Shown here piece by piece: positions 9,510 through 22,228 of a DNA stretch of 64,000 nt. The notes beneath the pieces are model-generated. The model did not search any database. It was not told where the DNA came from and worked only from the letters and a program-made list of their open reading frames with translations. Source of the DNA: Microplitis mediator. Taxonomy: Eukaryota; Arthropoda; Insecta; Hymenoptera; Braconidae. The stretch covers positions 4,645,697 through 4,709,696 of the forward strand of contig NC_079971.1 of NCBI RefSeq assembly GCF_029852145.1, written 5' to 3'. Each line of letters starts with the position of its first letter. The first letter of the stretch is position 1. A program made the translations under genes and the position numbers.

Positions 9510-12500
9510 ATGCTTTCTCGTATATGTAGTGAGTTAATTAATTGATTTATTTTTTTTTACATACATTTATATATACATATATATCAGACTTCATTAAATA
9601 TCAGGATAATGTACGTGTATTATTTTTCAGTTAAATAAATTATGACCTGGGCGTTTGCTGTATGATTTAATTGGATGATTGCTGATAATTAAATTAAAAT
9701 TACAGGGGCTGTGGACAAGGGTCAGCTGGACGGTTTAATGTCAGATGGACGCGTGCAGCCTCTAAAAAGTGGTCATAATTCCCAGACAATGGGTTTCGCA
9801 TCACAAACAATGAGACAGACTGATGTTAATACGGGTAATGTATATCCAGTAGATAATTATCAGTCATTGAGACAACGACAACAAGCTAATGATGTACCTG
9901 GTAAAGTATTTACGGCTGGACAGTTCGCGAGTAAGGTACTGAGACACCTGAATGACCAGCGACTGAAGAACCAGTTCAGCGACGTGGGTCTAGTTGCTGG
10001 TGACAACGTCATCAGAGCACACAGATCAGTGTTGGCTGCTGGCAGCGCTTATTTCAATGCCATGTTCACTGGCGGTCTTGTTGAGGAGCAGCAGGAACTG
10101 GTGGAAATCCACGCGATTTCCCCGAACATCCTGGCGCTTCTTGTCGAGTTTATTTACACGGGTAATGTCGATATCACACAGGACAATGTGCAGGAACTCT
10201 TTGCCGCTGCTGATATGTTTGAATTGGACGAAGTCGTCGCAGGATGCATCTCTTATCTGCAGCAACAACTGCATCATTCTAACGCCCTTGGAATTTATCG
10301 GTAAGTGAAGATGATTATTTTGCTTGGAGTGACAGCTAATTATTTTTTTTTTTTATGAAGATTTGCTGAAGCGCACAATCGACTAGATTTAATGGAGACT
10401 GCCTTACGTTTCATCGAAGTCAATTTTCCTCAAGTGTCACAGGAAGAAGAGTTTCTTGATTTACCTAAGGAATATCTCGTTCATTTTCTCAGTAGTGAAT
10501 ACATTCACGTGGATACTGAATTTCAGGTCATTACTTTTTTTTTTGTCTATTAAAATTCAATTGTTGGTAATTAATTTTAATTAACTTCAATTAAAATTCT
10601 TGAGAATTTTATCTGTTTGTATCTGATGAATTTTTTTAAATTTTAAAGGCATTCTCACTGCCCACCACTTTTTTAAAATTTTCAATGACTCATAAGTATT
10701 TAAATTTTTTTAATTAATTAATTTTAAAAATTAAAATATTTATTGGAGCTGAGATTTAGATTTGAAAAAAAATTACTTGCAGTTGATATAAATTTGGAGT
10801 TAAACAAAATTTGAAAATAAATTTTCATATAAATTTTATAATTCAAATTTTCAAATTTCGTTCAATTCCTAATTGATAAAAACTGTAAGTAATTTTTTAA
10901 AAATTTTATACCTCGGCTACAATTTTTTAAAATTAAGGTTTTAATTTTTTTTTTAATTAATTAATAAAATTTTAATCCGGAAATTCAAAAATTTCAGAAA
11001 AATTGAAATATTTTTTTTTAAATTAAAACTTTTTGACCTTAAAATTTAAATTATAAAAAATTACCGGTCATTAAACTGAAATAATTTTCACCATTTAAAA
11101 TAAAAAAGAAAAAAAGTTTTTTAAAATATAATGAAATGTCAGACAGATCAAGAATTAAATAATTAAATAAAACGGCATGAGAGTGTCCATTAAAATTGAA
11201 TGTAACAATAAATTAAAGTATAATTTCTAGGTCTTCCAAGCTGCCTACAACTGGATAACACACGACATAACGTCACGGCGTTGCTACGTATTTGAAATAC
11301 TCGGTCACATAAGACTGCGTCTGTGCTCATTAACCCGTTTAGAGTCAGTAATAATTGATTGCAAAGACGCGAGTTTAATAGTCGCCCTGAGATCAATACA
11401 AAAAGACCTGGTGTCCAACAAAGGATGTCTCGTACCCCTGAGAGCCCAGCCACGTCTCTGCGCCAAGAAAAACATTCTGGTGATCGGTGGGTCCAAGCGA
11501 GAGCACACTTCCGACAACTGGGCCCGGGACGCAGAGAGCACCTACGAGACGATCGAAAAATACGACACGTTCACCGGTCAGTGGAGCGAAGTCGCGCCAT
11601 GTGGGATAGGGAGAATTTTACCCGGAGTAGCTCTCCTTGATGGCAAAGTTTACGTCGTGGGAGGAGAACTCGAGTCCTGCATTATCGCGAACGGGGAGTG
11701 TTACGACCCACGTGACAACGTCTGGAGTTCGATTGCATGCATGATTGAAGCACGTTGCGAATTTGGTCTCTGCGAGCTCGACAACTGTCTCTACGCCGTC
11801 GGGGGCTGGGTCGGTGAAGACATCGGTGGCACCATTGAGACTTATGATCCCATTAGCAATACTTGGTCCCTGCACGGCGAACTTCCCGAGCCACGTTTCA
11901 GTATGGGTGTTGTCGCATACGAAGGGTTGATTTATATTGTCGGTGGTTGCACGCACGAAAGCCGACACCGTCAAGATGTTATGAGTTATAATCCCGTTAC
12001 AAGAGAATGGAATTATCTTGCGCCCATGCTAACACCACGTTCGCAAATGGGAATTACTATATTAGATGGTTATATATATGCTGTAGGCGGCATGAATAAG
12101 AATCAAGAGGTACTTTCGTCTGTTGAACGTTACTCATTTGAAGAGGTAATTACTTTTTTTTTTAATTTCGATAATTTATTTTTAAATTTCATCATACTGA
12201 AGTCAGCCGGCGTATAATAATTTTTGGATTTTTTTAAAAACGACAAATTACAGAAAAAAAATATTTTAAAAAATTGCATACAGATTTTGTAATTTTCTAC
12301 ATGTGTATATTTTTATTTTTTTTATTTTTGTAATTCTTTTGTTAGGAAAAAAATCCGAAAATTTTTAATTGTCTTCTAACTTCAGTCGCTTTAAAAAATT
12401 TTAATATTTTACTGATAAAAAAATTTATCAAATTAAAATTTTCATAGTTTTGAAAAAAAGTTTATTTAAAGTTTCAGTCGACTGACTTGAAAACTTTTCC

Positions 12501-12879
12501 AAAACCGAAATAAAATTTAAACTAGAGGCCGTTAAATAAAAATTTCAAAATTTGAACATTTTCCCGCGTAAATTAAAATCTTTAGTTTTAAATAAAATAA
12601 AATAAAAAGATGTAAATAATTATTTAAATAAAATAATTTCAGGATAAATGGACAGCAGTGGCACCAATGAACATGGGTCGTTCTTATCCAGCAGTAGCCG
12701 CAGCAGATGGACGTTTATACGTAATAGGAGGTGACCAATCGTGCGAAATAAATTTTTATCGAACTCAAATAACAATTTCCACTGTCGAGAGTTATGATCC
12801 CGCTTCAAATGAATGGAGCGAATGCGCATCGCTGCCAACAAGTCGTGGCGAAGCTGCAGCAATAATCGCACCCTTCTGA
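9510..12879 (+). CDS. IPP: BTB-BACK-Kelch protein, actin-binding protein IPP-like
   Basis: Five coding exons: 9510-9528, 9706-10300, 10361-10526, 11231-12145 and 12643-12879, about 643 residues, with all joins in phase. The short first exon (MLSRIC, donor GTGAGT) is inferred; an ATG at 9738 is the alternative start. The BTB domain (about residues 95-200) contains FSDVGLVAGD and AHRSVLAAGSAYFNAMF. A BACK domain follows (FAEAHNRLDLMETA, FLSSEYIHVDTE). Six Kelch blades are marked by ILVIGG, VYVVGG, LYAVGG, IYIVGG, IYAVGG and LYVIGG, each followed by a Tyr and Trp (e.g. YDTFTGQWSEV). GWVGEDIGGTIETYDP and VERYSFEEDKW resemble IPP closely. BTB-Kelch proteins are substrate adaptors of CUL3 ubiquitin ligases or bind actin. 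Compared with the roughly 580-residue IPP family this one has a Gln/Ser-rich N-terminal extension. Polyadenylation signal near 13545. Confidence 0.85.
12194..12388. mobile_element. P-family MITE, copy 2, in IPP intron 4
   Basis: Starts ATACTGAAGTCAGCCGGCGT and ends TCTTCTAACTTCAG, a diverged copy of the ~200-bp P palindrome. It makes up about 40% of intron 12146-12642. Confidence 0.65.
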
Positions 12880-13000
12880 TCCCGTCTTTTACTTTAAAAA
12901 AAATCATTTAAATTTCATTTCAACTAAACATTTTTTTAAATTTAATTAATCGTGATATAAATTATTATTTTTTTATAAAGTTCGATAGTTATTGAGCCTT

Positions 13001-13084
13001 CAGCACTCCCGTTTTTTTTGTGTCTCGCTCGCGCCAGAGCGATCGTGAAATTTGAAAACTGAAATGCTGATAGCGGGAGTGCTG
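13001..13084 (+). other. Possible hairpin in the IPP 3' UTR
   Basis: CAGCACTCCCG (13001-13011) pairs perfectly with CGGGAGTGCTG (13074-13084). The roughly 62-nt loop contains a second GC-rich palindrome, CGCTCGCGCCAGAGCG. This is conspicuous in otherwise AT-rich sequence. Confidence 0.4.
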
Positions 13085-13796
13085 GCGGTTTGATTTGAAA
13101 ATCATGATAAATAAAAATTTGAAAAATTGTTATAAATAATAATATATTTTATTTATTATTATTTAATTGTTGCTAAATGGCCTTTATATTAATTCGTTGG
13201 CTATCAAATAATAATAAAATTAAATCATATCTAAAATCAGCTTAAGTGTTATTTAAATAATAAATTTATAAATAAACTGACTAATTATGTAAACTCGTCC
13301 AAAGAGCAAGTGGATGTTAATTATAATTAATAATAAATGTACAGCTAACGACGTAACCAATGGAATTGCACTTGTGTGCTCATCGATACTCAAAGCAACT
13401 AAAAAAAATTAATTATTTATCATACACTATTTAAAAATAATTATAAATAAATATAATGTAATAGTTGTTACTTTAAAAAAATCTATAAAGATATATGTCA
13501 TACCATTTTTATACAAAAAATATCACCGATGCATCGATTCGTAAAATAAAGTCCACAATTTACTAATATAATTATTTAATAATTAATACAATTGTTATGC
13601 TAAACAATAATTATAATTAAAACGAATCATTGGAATGAATTATTGTAATATGTAATTATATATATATTAATAGATATTATTAAAATATAACAATCCACGA
13701 TATTATACAAAATGGACGTTTTACACATGTATCACCACAAATTATTTTTTTTGTTTAAATAAATCTCTACGTAAAAAAAAAAGTTGTTTTATTTAC

Positions 13797-14870
13797 GACA
13801 CTGAAAGTAGTAGACATCAGACAATTTTTTTTTTTTAATTAAAAAGTTTACCTGAGAGTAAAATAAAATTTTTCGGACATCTACTAAAATATTTTTCAGT
13901 TTCTGATTTGAAATTTTTATTTTGTTTATTTAAAAAAAAAAAATTCTTATGTCGACTACTGTCGGTCTCATTCATTTTCTGATACTAAAAGTAGCGACCA
14001 GAAAATTTTTTAATTTTAATAAAAAAATTATCTGTAATTAAAATCAAAATTTTTGAACCCACAAATTAGTATATTATATACCAAGGGGGAAAAGTAGGAC
14101 ACCAAGCCGCGGGCATAATTGTCTGAACCAAAGGTGGGGGTGGCAAACACGCAGATTGAGACGTCTTGCCTTCCTTCTTGGGTGTGTATACAATTTTTCA
14201 CTGTATCTGCACCGGAAGTTTTAATTCCCGCCTTGTTTATAGGGAAAAAAGTCGGCCTTTTCTTTTAGGAGAAAACAAGTAATGAAACTGAGCGCATGCG
14301 CCTTTTTTCCTACAATCAGAGGCAAAAATTCAAACTTTCAGGCGCAAGTCTGATAAAAAAACCGTAGAAGGCAATTACACATGGGTTGGAATGTCATACT
14401 TTTCTCTCTTGGCGTGTAATATAATAATTACCATACCTGTACCGAAAGTTTAAATTTCTGCCTAGTTTATAGGGAAGAAAGTTCGTCTTTTTTTTTTAAA
14501 AGAAAACGAGTGTTAAAAATTAGCGCCATTTTTCCCACAAACAGAGACAAGAATTCAAACTTTCAGACGCAGGTATGGTAAGAAATCGTAGACACCTTCA
14601 GCTCAGGTAGACAATTACACACGAGGGTTGAAATGTCCTACTTTCCTCCCTTGGTACATAATATACTAATTTTAATGTCTGCTTTCAGTCTCATTCATTT
14701 TCTGATACTGAAAGTATCAGACATCAGACAATTCGTAATTTTACTAGACAAATTACCTGTAAGTAAAATAAATTTTCAAACATCCACTAAATTTTGTATA
14801 TGAAATTTAAAAATTTTTATTTTATTTAAAAAAAAAACGAACTTTCTTAATGTCTAACTTTCAGTGTCAT
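13797..14870. repeat. Repeat cluster with an internal inverted-repeat element (14063-14673)
   Basis: Direct repeats of about 200 bp (13797-14010 and 14690-14870) share TGATACTGAAAGTA, CAGACATCAGACAATT and TTTGAAATTTTTATTT blocks. Between them an element with inverted ends (left AAATTAGTATATTATATACC, right GGTACATAATATACTAATTT) contains two head-to-tail copies of a ~240-bp unit (GCACCGGAAGTTTTAATT... / GTACCGAAAGTTTAAATT...). No ORF of note. Confidence 0.6.
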
Positions 14871-14885
14871 GTCTAAATTACTATT

Positions 14886-15416
14886 TCAGTTTTGGAGGTT
14901 CTCGGAGTAGTTCGTTGAAGATGTGGAAAAAAGGTGACCATTATCGTGAGCTCTGTGACGAAGGATACTTAGTTGGATATTTACGATAAGCTTTTGAAAT
15001 CTACGAGGATTTGTTTTGTAAGTATTACGTAACTTTGATACGAGGATCGACCAGCATGCTCGTACTTTCTTAATATAAGAGTCTTCAAGTTTCGGCAGAA
15101 TGGCATTGAGCCGACAAATTTCATCTCGACGTACATTATCCGTGTCTGCCTCTATTACTTGGGTTGTTGATATTGATGTCAGATTATCAGGTGATTTGAA
15201 TTCACCTTGTGCATTGCGATAACCCGGATAACCGAGTTCGCGATCTCGTTTCCAGGTTATCTGGTAATAAGTTATTATATCTTCAATTAAATTTGTCAGA
15301 TACAAGAGTGATTGATGCTCAGCACAATTATTATTGCACTCGTAATTATCATAATTTTGATTTTTTTTAAATTTATTTTTCAGTGATTTTTTAATTTGAT
15401 TTTTTTTACGTGACAT
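14886..15416 (-). CDS. Unrecognised single-exon protein, 176 residues
   Basis: An uninterrupted ORF from ATG (15414-15416) to TGA (14886-14888) on the minus strand. The N terminus is Lys/Asn-rich (MSRKKNQIKKSLKNKFKKN) and would act as a basic, possibly nuclear, tail. The middle and C-terminal parts are predicted helical: LYLTNLIEDIITYYQITWKR, RRDEICRLNAILPKLEDS and KKVRACWSILVSKLRNTY. No signal peptide or known motif is apparent. Composition is unlike the low-complexity ORFs nearby, which favours a real gene, but no homolog comes to mind; it may be an orphan gene or an exon of a larger gene. Confidence 0.5.
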   Translation of the reverse strand: MSRKKNQIKKSLKNKFKKNQNYDNYECNNNCAEHQSLLYLTNLIEDIITYYQITWKRDRELGYPGYRNAQGEFKSPDNLTSISTTQVIEADTDNVRRDEICRLNAILPKLEDSYIKKVRACWSILVSKLRNTYKTNPRRFQKLIVNIQLSILRHRAHDNGHLFSTSSTNYSENLQN

Positions 15417-17936
15417 CTTTCGGAATTTTTTATTTTTTATTCTTGTTACCGATTTATTAATAAATATGTCAGAGAAATTAAAATCTCAGTCGTATATAAA
15501 TAAAATATTTTAAAAAATATAAGCGGCAATGACAGTAATTATAAAATTTATCAGTCATTTCCGCGTGTGTCATCGACTGTCAATTTAAAATGTTCATATA
15601 TTTATTTATCATACCTGAGAATTAATTGGTTTTAAGAAAACAACGATGGGATTAATGAAGAAAAAAAATTACGTGATGCAAAATAATTCGCGGGTAATCA
15701 ATGAATCATTAAAAAAATTAATTACTATTTATTTTTAACTTTTGCAAGGTAACATTTATTTTATTTTCATCATTTTTTATTAGTTTACGAATCGCATTAT
15801 TATTATTTAAGTAAATTAAAGCGGGTAATGTAAGTAAATTTAATTATTTAATCGTTATCTCTTTCTCTTAAGTCTATTTTTATTTGAATTTACTCACGTA
15901 CGCCGCGATTGTTTACAAATAAATTGCGCGAAGTTTAAATTGTAAATTAATGAGTGTAGATTTTTTTTTACGCGAAAATAATAAAAGTATTGCAAGGATA
16001 AGAGCGGAATGAGACGCATTAATTCCCTGAAAAAAATTATTTTTTAAATAAACTTTTAATTAATTTGTGGCTGATCTAAGCGTATCTTTGTTTACTTTCA
16101 ATTATCTATTGAATGATTTTCCTGTTTACTTATTAGTTAGATAATTTTATAAATGTTTTTTTTTTTTTTTTTTTTTACAAAACCGGAAGCTTGAAATAAT
16201 GATTTTATTTAATAAGAAATCAATCAAGGATTTTATGTTTAAAAATGAATTTAATTTTAATGGCGGGAACTTGATTTGAATTTAAATAAATAAAATTTTA
16301 ATTTTGTTTTTTTTTAAGTTTTCTTCGGTTGGGAGTAAAAAAAAATAATTAAATTTGTCGGCGGCATTAAAAATTGAAAGTTCTAGAAGTTAAGCGGCTA
16401 GTGAACTTTTGAAATTTTTTTTATGGAAGTAAATAAAAAAAGAGATTGAAGTTTGTGAATAAATATTTTTAAATATTTATTGGCCATTAAAAATAAAATT
16501 TTATTTATTTGTCTATATTTATAAAATGCAGTTTTTTTTTATGGTGATAATTTAAAAGCTACTAAATTTTTTTTATTAAAATTTCATCATTCGACGCAAC
16601 CGCTTCGAGATAAGTATAAATGATTCACACACGTTCTGCAGTTTTTTTTTATTTGCGTTTATAAATATTTATTCAAACAATTAATTTTTTTAATGACAAA
16701 AAGAAAGTTGTCATAAGTAATTTATTCATTTGTAAATTTTTATTTTTAAACAAAATTTTTAGCGAAACTATAGATTTTGGAGACAAATGTTTGAAATAAA
16801 AGTTGTAGGAAATTTAATTTGCTACAAAAAAGCTCATCTGACTTATTGACGTATCTCTGATAGTTTTTAAGTTATAGAAAAAATAAATAATTTAATTTGA
16901 AATAGTAAAATTGAATTTCTTTCTGTATGTTGTAATTACGTTGAAAGAATTAATTTTACGTAAAAATGTCAGGAGATCTTTTTTGTAGAGAATTTAATTT
17001 GCTATCAAATTGTCTCTATACATTTTTATCATATCTTTATTAGTTTAGTCATAATTTTGATTTTGTCACACGAACTTTCAAATGTAAATTTTAAAATTTG
17101 TAGTAATAATTTTTTTTTTCTAATCAAATTAATATCCAGTGAAGTTAAAAAATTTTTTTTTAGTTACTGTAATATATTTAGAGATCAAAAAAAATTATCT
17201 TTTGTCTCAGTTCATTCATTTTTTATGAACTGTTAGAAATTAGTAAAAAAAAAAAAAAAAAATTTCGGCGCGAAAATTTGAAACTAGATTATAATTTCAA
17301 AAACAGTAGCAAAGTAATAAAATATAAATATATGGATGCTAATATATTCAGTAATAGATTTTGAATAATCAATCAAGTAGGAAAGTTAATTTGTACAAGT
17401 GATCGAGTAATTAGTTATCAGAGTAAGCAATAAGACAGATCGATCGAGTTGTAAGTCAAGGAAGAGCTATTAAGATCCGTTTCGCCAAGTGGATAGACAT
17501 TCATGTACTGCGTATAATCCGTAACCGAGGTATAGAGTGTAACGATGAGATGAGCTTTAGTCTTTAACTCGATGGATTTAAAAGACGGAGAGACGCGAGA
17601 TAAACTTTAAAGTTAAAGTGAGAGAGATAATTTACCGTAACCATATTATCTCACAAGTGATCTTGTGCAAAACAGATTTCTGGGTTATAGTTCCTCCTAG
17701 TCCCGTGGGTCAGTCACGTCATCCTTGAAGTAAATGAGAAGCTGGACCAGATGAATAAGCTACAGCTTGAGCTAAAGCTACGGCTAAACTTAGAAGTAGA
17801 GGCGAGAAACATTAACCCTCACCTCATTTATAACTTGCCCTTTACTTTGCTTTTACTTTATCGCTTCATCTTTAAAACCATCCTCATTCTCATCCTTATC
17901 CTCATCTACGTTCACGTCCTCCAGTATCACTATCAC

Positions 17937-17972
<36 letters not shown>

Positions 17973-19264
17973 TGTTATTGTTATTGTTATTTGTTACTTA
18001 GTTATAGTACTTAATTTAAAGACTTTTCATTTAAATTTTTCAGATGAGTTTTATTACAGATTTTTTTTACCTATTTTTACCTAAAGTTAAATGAAGAAAA
18101 AAAAATCTCTGGTATAAAAGAAAACGAGAAATAATTGCAGATATACATAAAAAAAAAAATGGAATTCTTGGTACAAAAAAATTTTACTTCCCTCAAAAAC
18201 ATTTTACTTGTCCTAAGAAATTTTTTGCATTACGAATTGCAGACAAAAATTTTCTTGAGGCAAAAAAAAATTTTTTTTCAATTCATAATGTAAAATATTT
18301 CTTGCATTAATAGGGTAAGTGTGGGTATTACTGCGTTTTTTTTGTGGGTCTGTTATATTTATAATTTTCAATAAATAAAGACAAACTAATACATGGAGTT
18401 AAAAAAAAACAATTATAAACCAATGTAAAAATATTTTAGTATCAATATCGATAATGGTTGTGTACAAGGTTTTTTTTTCAATATCAATATAAAAAAATGA
18501 TTTCTACATTTAATATAATACCAGAAATATGAAAAAATTAATCAACAAAAGAATAATGCTCGACTAATTTTGTCGCTTGAATTATCAGATCTCAATCATA
18601 CTTAAAACAGTAAATTTTCAATAAAGAATAATAAAATTAAAGCTGAAGCTTTCTATAACGACTTCTTGCGTCAAGAAAAAATTTTTTCTTAAGTGATTAA
18701 ATTATATATTTATTGAAAAAATTATATAACAGCCTACGACATTATTATTATAATTATTTACTTTTATAATTTTATTGCAATAAATTTTTTCTAAAGAATT
18801 ATTAAATCAAATATGAACCTTTGTAACGATTCTTTCGATCGAGAAAAAATTACTTTTGTACGCAATGAATATATAAATTAAGTCATTTATTTGAGAAAAA
18901 AGGATCTTTTAGTCTTTTACTTTTTGTTGTACTATGACTAATATTGTTCAGGGAAACATTAATATTTAGCATCAATGTCATAGAGTAATACGGGAGACCC
19001 CTATATTTCATTCAAAACAGTGTTATCATCGATCTGCTAGTATACAGTGAAAGATTCGTCCTGTGGACGTTTCAAGTCTGGAATATGATAACTCTGAAAT
19101 AAGTTTCTTACTAGGGACACTACAAAAGGTGGGCGCGATCTAGTGGCGAGCACCGAACTACTCCCGCTGCTGTTGGCTAGCATAGTGACAACTGCCTTTT
19201 CTGATGATAAATATTTATTAAGTTCAAATATTCATTTATTAACTTCGAACAAACATATATATTT
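15417..19264. other. AT-rich region without supported genes
   Basis: Homopolymer-rich DNA. At 16760-17060 there are fragments resembling foldback interiors (AGGAAATTTAATTTGCTACAAAAAA). At 17390-17760 the sequence is more complex, with many GATCGA, GAGAGA and CTCGAT words, and could be an untranslated exon or enhancer. No ORF with coding character was found. Confidence 0.5.
17938..17970. repeat. (ATT)n microsatellite
   Basis: Eleven or so ATT trinucleotides, continuing into a TTATTG variant. Confidence 0.9.
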
Positions 19265-20231
19265 TAGACTGGGCCAAAAAATTGACTATTTTTTTTTTTC
19301 ATAGCTATATCGAAAATATTATTCAGAATGACAAATGAAAAAATTTCATGAAAGTTTGAGCCCTTAATATTAATTTTAAGAGGTCTATCATCGCTATTTT
19401 TAATTTTAATTCATAATTTGATGTTTTACGTCAAAACTGCTAAAACATTGGAAAAAAAAAATCATTTCCACTTATTCTTATGTAAAATTAAATTCCCTAC
19501 AAAAAAGGTCCGATTACAAATTTTCGTCAGATAAGCCGTTTCCGATTAATTAAGCTTAATAAATTGATATATTTTTTCGATTTAACATTATTACTTTTGA
19601 ATTTTGTAACTGACGAATCAATAAATATCTAATAAAGACCATGACAGATTTTCAAAGGAAATTTAATACTCTACAAAAAAGGCCTCTTAAAATTTTTTGC
19701 TAAATTCACTCCTTCGAAAGTTATTCACGTTATTGAAATCGTTTTGACTCAAATTCAACCTTGAATAACTTTCGAAGGAGTGAATTTAGCAAAAAATGTT
19801 AAGAGACCCTTTTTGTAGAGCATTAAATTTCCTTCAAAAATCTGTCATGGTCTTTATTAGATATTTATTGATTCGTCAGTTACAAAATTCAAAAGTAATA
19901 ATGTTAAATCGAAAAAATATATCAATTTATTAAGTTTAATTAATCGGAAACGGTTATTTGTCTGACGAAAATTTTTAATCAGACCTTTTTTGTAGGGAAT
20001 TTAATTTTACATAAGAATAAGTGGAAATGATTTTTTTTTACTCCAATGTTTTAGCAGTTTTGACGTAAAACATCAAATTATGAATTAAAATTAAAAATAG
20101 CAATGATAGACCTCTTACAATTAATATTAAGGGCTCAAACTTTCATGAAATTTTTTTATTTGTCATTCTGAATAATATTTTCGATATAGCTATGAAAAAA
20201 AAAATAGTCAATTTTTTTTTGGCCCAGTCTA
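19265..20231. mobile_element. hAT-like foldback MITE, 967 bp
   Basis: Bounded by a perfect 8-bp direct repeat ATATATTT (19257-19264 and 20232-20239). Ends are TAGACTGGGCCAAAAAATTG and its complement with one extra T. The two arms (about 470 bp each) pair almost perfectly around a short loop near 19745. No coding capacity. An 8-bp target duplication with TAG...CTA ends points to hAT-type mobilisation. Confidence 0.85.
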
Positions 20232-20292
20232 ATATATTTATTCTAAATGAATATAATTATGTGTGTCTAAGTAATATTTATTAGAGTTAATA

Positions 20293-20670
20293 TCCCTGAT
20301 TAAACAACTGAATTCGATCGAGTTAAACAGAATTAAATTTTTAATTCTATTTAATTCAGATAAATTCTGTTAATTCGGTACCTAACTTAAAAATGAATTC
20401 TGTCTAATTCGGCAGGAAAACCAGAATTTGTCAAAATTAAAACTAATTTAAATAATTCTATTCGGTTGAATTCTGATTAATTAAAAAATAATTCTCCAAT
20501 TTCTGGTTCTGAATCCGAATTAAACTTAATTTGAAATTTTTAAATCGGTTTTATTCTGTTTAATTCAAATTCAAATTTTCAATTCAGTTGAATTCTGTTT
20601 TGCAGAATTCGACAGAATATAACAGAATTAAAATTTTTAATTCAGTCGAATTCAGTTGTTTAATCAGGGA
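20293..20670. mobile_element. TA-flanked MITE with GAATTC-rich body
   Basis: Perfect inverted ends TCCCTGATTAAACAACTGAA / TTCAGTTGTTTAATCAGGGA, with TA on each side. The interior is repetitive around AATTCTGTTTAATTC. 378 bp, non-coding. Confidence 0.8.
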
Positions 20671-21149
20671 TAATGAAACTTTGTTTAATATTTGGGTTTG
20701 TTGGCACTATTAAATAATTTAGTTGTCTATCAAATAAATATTTTCTTAACTTTACCAAATGATTTTATTATCTAAGAGAGTGAAATATTAACGTCAAACC
20801 AAATAGAGTCTATCAAATCATTTGTTAAAAATGACAAAATAGATTATGTTGACGTAATAAAATTTAGTTGTCCCTAATAAATTTTAGTTTAACAGAATTT
20901 AACAAAACCGATTTAATTGTCCGAAGAGAAATTTCTTGTCAGTGCACTTTCAAATAATTTTATTAAACATAATAATAAGTATCAGCAGTAATTTTTACAG
21001 TTTAAAAAGTACTTTTGACTAATATGGTAGTAAAATCTCGAAACTATCATTTTTTTATTCCAAGTTTTCTGTTCAAAACCCCGATTTACCGGACATTAGT
21101 CGCCCTAAGACGAACGGTAGCGTTAAAATTATTTTATAATTCAAAGGTT

Positions 21150-21240
21150 CTGGTTTTTTGAGCTCAGACAATTTCATAGCAGCTTCGACTGGTCAATTAT
21201 GGGTTCGATCCCCTTGATCACTCGAGTTCCCTGATTTGGT
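21150..21240 (+). repeat. tRNA-derived SINE-like head
   Basis: TGAGCTCAGAC (A-box-like, about 21160) and GGGTTCGATCCCC (a good B box, 21204-21216) lie about 45 bp apart, as in RNA polymerase III internal promoters. No cloverleaf with proper acceptor stem was found, so a SINE fragment is more likely than a tRNA gene. Confidence 0.35.
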
Positions 21241-22228
21241 TTTCATACCAAATCTTAAATTCTGTGGTCAATAATACATGTTCTGCGTTACTACACTGAA
21301 AAAGGATTTTCTTTGCGCAAGAAATTTTTTGAATTTTAAATTGAGAATAAAAAATCCTCACATTCAAAAATTAATTTTTTTTTACTCAGGTTTTGATTGC
21401 AACTGATGACTTACTATATAATTGACTAGTGTAAATAAATAAATATTGATAAGTTAAACCCTGAATTAAAAATAGCTGAGGAAAATATTACCGGCAATTG
21501 AATGTAACGCATTATATACTTGTGTTATGTTTGCGCAATGAGCTGGTGGATGACAAGTACAAAGAGTACATCATATCATATCATATTATACTCTATAGAA
21601 TAAATGAAGTAAACTTAATGGCTAACAGATTGTTTAGTCGAGCGACAAAGCGAGTAATGTAATTTCATATAATGCAGAGTGAACATCGGCATTATGCCAG
21701 TGTATGAACGCGGGATGCCAACTACTAAGTACTTATTATTATAAACTCAATAAGAGGCTTAAAAAAAATGTTTAATAATACCGAGGAAAAAACAACATTG
21801 CGATGTACTTACACGGTATTATTTTATATTTATATTTAAATATATCTTTTTATGTTTATTATTTTTTATCAAACTTAAACGGTGATGTATGACCATAAAA
21901 TACGGTACATAGTTGAGTAAACGAATTTACGAGCCCTTGCGGAAATAGTATCCTACGACCTATACCAGTGGCAGGCACTTTCAAGCTCACTAAAAAAATA
22001 TATAAAAAAAAAACGAGTACCAATAATTCTGAATTTAGAAATAAAAGTATGGTCTGAAAATGAGCGAAAAACTTTTTTAACTATAAAATATGGGATTTTG
22101 GATTTATTCAAAGTACAGATAAAAAAAAAAGAAAAAAAATATGTCACATTTCACACGGAAAAAAATAAACAAGAAAAACTGTAACTTATACAGTAACGCG
22201 GCTCTCAATTTACGAGACAATATTCTGT

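Larger units (their letters stand above)
12880..14885. other. IPP 3' UTR and repeat-rich intergenic region
   Basis: The 3' UTR extends to about 13550 (AATAAA at 13545). A set of repeated and inverted sequences fills 13797-14870. No protein gene seen. Confidence 0.55.

Noticed and set aside
17751..18014. 87-codon ORF
   Set aside because: Second half is a poly-Tyr translation of the ATT microsatellite; leucine-rich first half has no domain.
21150..21240. A true tRNA gene
   Set aside because: Good B box but no acceptor-stem pairing or plausible anticodon arm; kept only as a SINE-like repeat.
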